10,356 nt of DNA from an uncultured Eubacterium sp. (GTDB lineage: Bacteria > Bacillota > Clostridia > Lachnospirales > Lachnospiraceae). The notes beneath the pieces are model-generated. The model did no database searches and had not been told where the DNA came from. It was given only the letters and a program-made list of their open reading frames with translations. Numbering within the stretch: position 1 is the stretch's first letter; each line of letters begins with the position of its first letter. The translations under genes and the position numbers were made by a program. Where the stretch lies: NCBI GenBank assembly GCA_905236225.1, contig CAJOPM010000017.1, positions 1 to 10,356 on the forward strand, written 5' to 3'. This document shows, piece after piece, positions 6,578 to 10,356 of the stretch.

Positions 6578-7057
6578 TCAATTCTCCTTCTTCTCTATAA
6601 GACATACCGCCTGAGCAGCTATGCCTTCCTTATTACCTGTGAACCCAAGACCTTCTTCAGTAGTCGCTTTAACATTAATGCAGCTTATATCAACTTTAAG
6701 TGCTGCTGCAATATTATTCCTCATCTTATCAATATATGGTCTTAATTTAGGACTTTGCGCTATAATTGTCGCATCGATATTTTCTACTCTCCACCCGTTA
6801 TCTGACAAAATTTTCGCGACGCATTCCAATAACCCAAGACTTGATGCTCCTTTATACTTATCGTCACTATCCGGAAAATGAAGACCTATATCGCCCAGCG
6901 CGGCTGCTCCTAATAATGCATCCATAACAGCATGCAACAACACATCCGCATCTGAGTGTCCCAAAAGTCCATAATCATAATCAATTTCTACGCCGCCAAG
7001 GATTAATTTCCTCGAAGGAGTCAACCTATGGACATCATACCCTGTTCCTATTCTCAT
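6578..7057 (-). CDS. ispF: 2-C-methyl-D-erythritol 2,4-cyclodiphosphate synthase
   Basis: 159 residues, the normal length. This enzyme of the MEP isoprenoid pathway closes CDP-methylerythritol 2-phosphate to the cyclic diphosphate with release of CMP. It works as a homotrimer with the active site between subunits. Visible features are RIGTGYDVHRL (2-12) and LLGHSDADVLLHA (31-43), giving zinc ligands D8, H10 and H42 in the same positions as E. coli IspF, then DIGLHFPD (56-63) and a C-terminal KATTEEGLGFTG segment that binds CDP. The ATG at 7057 follows AAGGAG by about nine bases. IspF alone is here; ispD, which often accompanies or is fused to it, is not in the window. Four bases separate its stop from cysS. 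Confidence 0.99.
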   Translation of the reverse strand: MRIGTGYDVHRLTPSRKLILGGVEIDYDYGLLGHSDADVLLHAVMDALLGAAALGDIGLHFPDSDDKYKGASSLGLLECVAKILSDNGWRVENIDATIIAQSPKLRPYIDKMRNNIAAALKVDISCINVKATTEEGLGFTGNKEGIAAQAVCLIEKKEN

Positions 7058-7067
7058 ATATATCTCC

Positions 7068-7403
7068 TTAGAATAAAATGCCGGTAAGATATATTATTAT
7101 AAAACATATCGTCAAAATCAGCCCCGCAAAGGTTCCTATTGTCGAGTACAACTTGTATGTATCTCTTTGTCTAAGCCCTTCCATTCCCAGGACCAATGCT
7201 GCAATTGAAAACAACAATGCCAGCATTCCACGGGATCCATTATAAATATCTGCTTCTCCGGCGCAAGATACCGATACAACGACTGCTGCTATAAATACAA
7301 TCAAGGCTACAATACTACATGCCATCGCTATGATTCCCCAAAGCGACTCCTTTTTTTTGGTAAATTTATATTTAGGGCGTCCTCTACGCTTTATCTTTGC
7401 CAT
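7068..7403 (-). CDS. Small three-helix membrane protein, DUF6142-like
   Basis: 111 residues. The N-terminus is strongly basic (KIKRRGRPKYKFTKKK). About three hydrophobic segments follow, near residues 22-46, 58-77 and 88-110. The basic end would be cytoplasmic by the positive-inside rule. A single cysteine (VSCAG) lies at the end of the first helix. No catalytic motif is visible. The layout resembles a small membrane-protein family of Lachnospiraceae labelled DUF6142 in Pfam as I recall it; this is an impression and was not searched. The ATG at 7403 follows AAGGAG at a good distance, and the gene sits 10 bases before ispF and 29 bases after the VanZ-like gene, so it is probably translated from the same message. 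Function unknown. Confidence 0.75.
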   Translation of the reverse strand: MAKIKRRGRPKYKFTKKKESLWGIIAMACSIVALIVFIAAVVVSVSCAGEADIYNGSRGMLALLFSIAALVLGMEGLRQRDTYKLYSTIGTFAGLILTICFIIIYLTGILF

Positions 7404-7432
7404 GTCATCTCCTTATATATGTATACGATTAT

Positions 7433-7891
7433 CTATCGGCGGCCAAATCTTATATAATGTTCTATTAAATATACAACATAACCCAACGCCACACCGATAG
7501 TATTAAGCAATACATCATCCACATCAAAAGTTCCCACTCTTGTCAATAGCTGGACAACCTCAACACCAAGACTCAAAAGAAAGCCCAAAAGCAACACAGT
7601 AGGAAAGCTCTTAAGTCTCTTAACAAAAATAGCGGGAACCAATACTCCAAAGGGGACAAATGCTATAATGTTACCTGCGATGTTTAAAAAGCTGATCCAA
7701 AAACCGACAGCATCTACCCCTTTTACATATAGCTTAATAGTATTAAACAATGTTAAGTTGTAATGATAATCAGAATTAACCGTACCTCTCCCAAATTTTT
7801 CAGCAAAAAACAAGAAATATATAAGAACCGCTGTATATAGTACAAACCACAAAACGTAAACTCCGCGCCTTCTACTATGCTTTCTACTCAC
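7433..7891 (-). CDS. VanZ-like family membrane protein
   Basis: 152 residues, typical for a stand-alone VanZ-like domain. About four transmembrane segments are visible, near residues 11-30, 62-82, 95-115 and 128-147. Conserved VanZ-like features are GNIIAFVPFG (73-82) and the block SLGVEVVQLLTRVGTFDVDD (107-126), followed by VLLNTIG. The name comes from the vanZ gene of glycopeptide-resistance elements, which gives low-level teicoplanin resistance. Most chromosomal homologues have no known role, and nothing here suggests a resistance cassette. The start is GTG at 7891, preceded by AGGAG (7900-7904) that overlaps the end of pyrE, so translation may be coupled to pyrE. No phosphotransferase or ligase partner gene is present. 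Confidence 0.85.
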   Translation of the reverse strand: MSRKHSRRRGVYVLWFVLYTAVLIYFLFFAEKFGRGTVNSDYHYNLTLFNTIKLYVKGVDAVGFWISFLNIAGNIIAFVPFGVLVPAIFVKRLKSFPTVLLLGFLLSLGVEVVQLLTRVGTFDVDDVLLNTIGVALGYVVYLIEHYIRFGRR

Positions 7892-7902
7892 CTTATTATC
7901 TC

Positions 7903-8577
7903 CTACTTAGCGCCATACTGTTCGTAATATTTATCTATTCTTTCTTTAATCTCATCATCTATAATAATTTGTCCTTTATACGGCTTGTTATACAGATGAT
8001 CAATCACCTGTTGCATAGTAACTATAGGATATACATCAAATCCGTATTTTTCCTTAATTTCCGATAAGGCACTCTTGTCTCCTTGCCCCTTCTCCATTCT
8101 GTCAACAGATACTATAAGACCTACAACCTCTACATCAGCCTGTGCTTTTATTATAGGGAGAGTTTCTGCAATGGATGTGCCTGCTGTAGTGACATCTTCT
8201 ATAATAAGTACCTTATCACCGTCTTTTATGGGACTTCCCAAAAGTATTCCCTTATCACCGTGATCTTTTACTTCTTTTCTGTTAGACGAATACTTTATTT
8301 CTTTGTTGTATAAAGTACTAATCTGCATAGATGTAGCAACACTGAGCGGAATCCCCTTGTATGCAGGTCCAAATAATATATCAAAATCAAGTCCAAATTT
8401 TTCATTTATTGCTCGCGCATAATACTCGCCCAATCCAATAAGATCTTTTCCGGATGTATAAAAACCTGTATTAATAAAAAATGGTGTCTGTCTGCCACTC
8501 TTAGTAACAAAGTCCCCGAATTTAAGGACATTACAATCAACCATAAACTCAATAAACTTATTCTTGTAATCGCTCAT
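7903..8577 (-). CDS. pyrE: Orotate phosphoribosyltransferase
   Basis: 224 residues from the chosen start. It converts orotate and PRPP to orotidine 5'-phosphate and pyrophosphate, step five of pyrimidine synthesis. Seen: GRQTPFFINTGFY (28-40), ILFGPAYKGIPLSVA (67-81), the flexible catalytic loop RKEVKDHG (100-107) and the PRPP-binding motif VLIIEDVTTAGTS (123-135). Three ATG codons occur near the start. The one at 8589 lies two bases after the start of the pyrD stop codon and contains the GGAGG (8583-8587) itself. The ATG at 8577 has GGAGG five bases upstream, and MSDYKNKFIEFMV fits family N-termini, so it is preferred. It follows pyrD by 12 bases in a pyrK-pyrD-pyrE operon. Confidence 0.97.
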   Translation of the reverse strand: MSDYKNKFIEFMVDCNVLKFGDFVTKSGRQTPFFINTGFYTSGKDLIGLGEYYARAINEKFGLDFDILFGPAYKGIPLSVATSMQISTLYNKEIKYSSNRKEVKDHGDKGILLGSPIKDGDKVLIIEDVTTAGTSIAETLPIIKAQADVEVVGLIVSVDRMEKGQGDKSALSEIKEKYGFDVYPIVTMQQVIDHLYNKPYKGQIIIDDEIKERIDKYYEQYGAK

Positions 8578-8589
8578 CATATCCTCCAT

Positions 8590-9492
8590 CTATTTAACCT
8601 GTCCAATCAAACTCTTTATATCTTCTATGTTATGTCTTTTCATATAATCTTCTATTCCGTCTATTATATTAGTTGTTGTATACGGATCCATAAAATTAGC
8701 AGTACCTACCGATACACAAGTTGCTCCGGCAAGTATCATCTCAAGCGCATCTTTAGCTGTAGCCACACCGCCCATTCCTATTATTGGAATAGATACAACG
8801 CTTGCTGCTTCATACACCATCCTTACGGCAACAGGATGAATAGCCGGCCCCGATAGTCCTCCGGTCTTATTGGCGAGTTCAAAACATCTCTTCTCTACAT
8901 CTATCTTCATTCCTGTAATGGTGTTTATTAAAGATATCGCATCTGCTCCGCCATTTTCTGCTGCTTTTGCAATCTCTTTGATATCTGTAACATTTGGCGT
9001 AAGCTTCATGATAATCGGACGTCTTGATATTTTTTTTATATTCTTTGTTATCTGTTCGACCAAAACGGGATCAGTTCCAAATGAGAGCCCGCCTTTTTCA
9101 ACGTTAGGGCATGAGATATTGATTTCATACATATCAATATCTGCTTCGTTAAGCTTTTCTATGCAATCAAGATACTCCTTTTGAGTATGACCGCATACAT
9201 TTACTATTATCCTCGTGTCATATTTTTTTAGGAACGGTATATCTCTTTTAATAAACAAATCTGCGCCCGGATTCTGAAGACCTATAGCATTTAACATTCC
9301 GCTTTTGGTTTCCGTAATTCTAGGAAGTGCATTTCCTTCCCACGGCACGGCAGATACTCCCTTGGTAACAACAGCTCCAAGCCTGTTTAAATCAACAAAT
9401 TCGCTATATTCTTCTCCTGACCCGAAAGTTCCCGAGGCGGTCATTATCGGATTTTTAAACGTAACTTGTGCTATGTCTATCTGCGTATTCAA
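8590..9492 (-). CDS. pyrD: Dihydroorotate dehydrogenase, class 1B catalytic subunit
   Basis: 300 residues from a TTG start. The FMN subunit oxidises dihydroorotate to orotate and passes electrons to the PyrK subunit and then NAD+. Seen: NPIMTASGTFGSGEE (14-28), VVTKGV (41-46), the active-site loop EINISCPNV (123-131) with C128 as the class 1 catalytic cysteine, MKLTPNVTDI (162-171), a GGLSGPAIHPVA segment (211-222) and the FMN phosphate site IIGMGGV (237-243). An upstream extension to 9534 is open but would encode pyrK's 3' end in another frame. The TTG at 9492 has a strong AGGAGG (9500-9505) seven bases before it and gives the familiar N-terminus MNTQIDIAQVTFKNPIMTA. The TTG overlaps the pyrK stop as TTGA, which suggests translational coupling. 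Confidence 0.97.
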   Translation of the reverse strand: MNTQIDIAQVTFKNPIMTASGTFGSGEEYSEFVDLNRLGAVVTKGVSAVPWEGNALPRITETKSGMLNAIGLQNPGADLFIKRDIPFLKKYDTRIIVNVCGHTQKEYLDCIEKLNEADIDMYEINISCPNVEKGGLSFGTDPVLVEQITKNIKKISRRPIIMKLTPNVTDIKEIAKAAENGGADAISLINTITGMKIDVEKRCFELANKTGGLSGPAIHPVAVRMVYEAASVVSIPIIGMGGVATAKDALEMILAGATCVSVGTANFMDPYTTTNIIDGIEDYMKRHNIEDIKSLIGQVK

Positions 9493-10262
9493 ATCTGCAC
9501 CTCCTCTGCTAAGAACACCGGACCTTGTGTGCATATTCTCTTGTTATTGACATTGGTATGTTCATCTTTTTTTGAAGATTTACATACACACCCAAGACAG
9601 GCTCCTATTCCGCAAGCCATCCTCTCTTCAAGAGAAATATAACAATCTATATTATGCTCAAGCGCATATGCTTTGATTGCTCTTAACATTGGCATAGGAC
9701 CACATGCATATATCACATCACCTTTTAATGCATTCTCCTTGATGGCATCTATAACATTACCTTTTGTTCCGCAGCTTCCGTCATCTGTTGATATATACAA
9801 ATCTCCGAGTCCGTTAAATTCATCAAGCAAAAACAGTTCCCTATTATATCCTAAGACAATGTTCTTGTCACACTTAAGGCTCTTTGCCAGGTATAGCATA
9901 GGCGGTATTCCCAGACCTCCTCCAACTACGAAAGCTCTTTTATCCTGATCTCTATCAGGATATCCGTTCCCTAAAGGTCCTATTACAACTACTTCCTGAT
10001 GAGGTCTAAGATGTGAAAATTCTTCGGTTCCTTCGCCAACAACCCGATATACCAAACGTAATGTTCCATCACTCTTATCTACATCACAAATACTAATAGG
10101 TCTTGGAAGAATTCTGCTCATATCGCTACAATAGAGCGAAACAAACTGTCCGCTCTTTGCATTCTTTGCTATCTTATCAGTCTTAAGTTGCAAACTGTAT
10201 ATATCTTTTGCAATAACTCTCTGGTTTATAACCTCACATATCTCTTTAACTTTATCGCTCAA
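9489..10262 (-). CDS. pyrK: Dihydroorotate dehydrogenase B, electron transfer subunit
   Basis: 257 residues from a TTG start. The iron-sulphur flavoprotein partner of PyrD carries FAD and a [2Fe-2S] cluster and delivers electrons from dihydroorotate to NAD+. Seen: the FAD-binding motif RPISICD (54-60), the nucleotide-binding GGGLGIPPMLYLA (114-126), YACGPMPMLRA (185-195) and the cluster cysteines C217, C222, C225 and C244 (C-x4-C-x2-C-x18-C). The frame also has a TTG at 10280, but that codon sits in the arm of a perfect hairpin (10278-10299) and has no ribosome binding site. The TTG at 10262 has AAGGAG (10269-10274) six bases upstream and is preferred. It overlaps pyrD by four bases. pyrF, often the upstream neighbour, would lie outside the window. 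Confidence 0.95.
   Translation of the reverse strand: MSDKVKEICEVINQRVIAKDIYSLQLKTDKIAKNAKSGQFVSLYCSDMSRILPRPISICDVDKSDGTLRLVYRVVGEGTEEFSHLRPHQEVVVIGPLGNGYPDRDQDKRAFVVGGGLGIPPMLYLAKSLKCDKNIVLGYNRELFLLDEFNGLGDLYISTDDGSCGTKGNVIDAIKENALKGDVIYACGPMPMLRAIKAYALEHNIDCYISLEERMACGIGACLGCVCKSSKKDEHTNVNNKRICTQGPVFLAEEVQI
9498..9505 (-). promoter_or_regulatory. Ribosome binding site deciding the TTG start of pyrD
   Basis: AGGAGGTG on the minus strand, inside the last codons of pyrK. Its AGGAGG core is seven bases before the TTG at 9492. It is the only good Shine-Dalgarno sequence near the 5' end of this frame and gives a PyrD N-terminus of normal length. Confidence 0.85.
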
Positions 10263-10268
10263 TCTTAT

Positions 10269-10274
10269 CTCCTT
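10269..10274 (-). promoter_or_regulatory. Ribosome binding site deciding the TTG start of pyrK
   Basis: AAGGAG on the minus strand, six bases before the TTG at 10262 and three bases after the end of the hairpin at 10278-10299. It supports the 257-residue form of PyrK. Confidence 0.8.
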
Positions 10275-10277
10275 ATT

Positions 10278-10299
10278 CAAGTCTCGCTCGCGAGACTTG
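10278..10299. repeat. Near-perfect 22-base palindrome next to the pyrK ribosome binding site
   Basis: Arms caagtctcgc (10278-10287) and gcgagacttg (10290-10299) are exact reverse complements separated by two bases. As RNA from the minus strand this forms a strong GC-rich hairpin (effective loop four bases). It ends three bases before AAGGAG of pyrK. No T-run follows, so it is not a standard terminator. It may be a dispersed intergenic repeat, an RNA processing site or a structure that shapes pyrK translation. Confidence 0.75.
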
Positions 10300-10353
10300 G
10301 CGCGGGATTTGCGTCAGCTTTAGCTGACATATTTCATGTGCAAATCCCTGCGC
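10300..10353. repeat. Nested inverted repeat (branched stem) upstream of pyrK
   Basis: The outer arms 10300-10312 (gcgcgggatttgc) and 10340-10353 (gcaaatccctgcgc) pair over 13 bp with one bulged base. Inside, 10313-10319 (gtcagct) pairs with 10322-10328 (agctgac) around two bases, followed by an asymmetric 11-base stretch that can form a weak acat/atgt stem. It directly joins the palindrome at 10278-10299, making a compound palindromic block reminiscent of REP/BIME-type elements. The block may continue beyond the window edge. No coding sequence is visible in it. Confidence 0.7.
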
Positions 10354-10356
10354 ATC

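Noticed and set aside
7433..7891. VanZ-like gene as part of a glycopeptide-resistance cluster
   Set aside because: No vanA/B ligase, vanH, vanX or two-component regulator is present. The gene lies in a housekeeping operon, and VanZ-like domains are common outside resistance clusters.
8590..9534. A 314-residue PyrD starting at 9534
   Set aside because: The first 14 residues would come from the out-of-frame end of pyrK. The TTG at 9492 has AGGAGG and gives the family N-terminus.
10278..10353. PyrR-type attenuator or riboswitch before pyrK
   Set aside because: No T-run terminator, no recognisable PyrR-binding loop and no known riboswitch core were found. Palindromic repeats explain the pairing more simply.

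Overview
The window looks like a piece of chromosome from a low-GC Firmicute of class Clostridia, most likely Lachnospiraceae. This rests on four things. The AT-rich coding sequence uses AGGAGG-type ribosome binding sites. The order ispF-cysS-mrnC-rlmB is typical of Clostridia. There is a CIRCE/HrcA heat-shock operator. Dihydroorotate dehydrogenase is of the class 1B (PyrK/PyrD) type. The family assignment is inference from protein flavour and gene order; no database was searched. All recognised genes lie on the minus strand, so transcription runs from the right end of the window to the left.

From right to left, a palindrome-rich leader (10278-10353) abuts the ribosome binding site of pyrK. 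It is followed by a tightly packed, apparently single transcription unit: pyrK, pyrD and pyrE (pyrimidine synthesis), a VanZ-like membrane protein, a small three-helix membrane protein, ispF (MEP isoprenoid pathway), cysS (cysteinyl-tRNA synthetase), mrnC (Mini-ribonuclease III, 23S rRNA maturation) and rlmB (23S rRNA 2'-O-methyltransferase). Gaps are 0-30 bases and several genes overlap (pyrK/pyrD, cysS/mrnC, mrnC/rlmB). The unit ends at a hairpin plus T-run terminator (3941-3992).

Immediately after that terminator a new sigma-A-like promoter and a CIRCE element start the groES-groEL chaperonin operon, which ends at a second terminator (1871-1897). Only 22 bases separate that terminator from a gene for a fused membrane/spermidine-synthase-fold protein (247-1848). 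That gene has no obvious promoter of its own and may depend on readthrough.

The left end holds degraded material. Just after the stop of the fused gene lies the C-terminal half of a PepSY domain with an in-frame TGA where the domain would be expected to have glycine (96-245), then a GC-rich set of inverted repeats that can pair in more than one way (1-85). Most of the window is housekeeping genes. I found no convincing new defence, mobile or secondary-metabolite system. The points worth a second look are the PepSY remnant, the palindromic elements at both ends, the TTG-TTG start arrangement of pyrK/pyrD, and the two membrane proteins inside the housekeeping operon.
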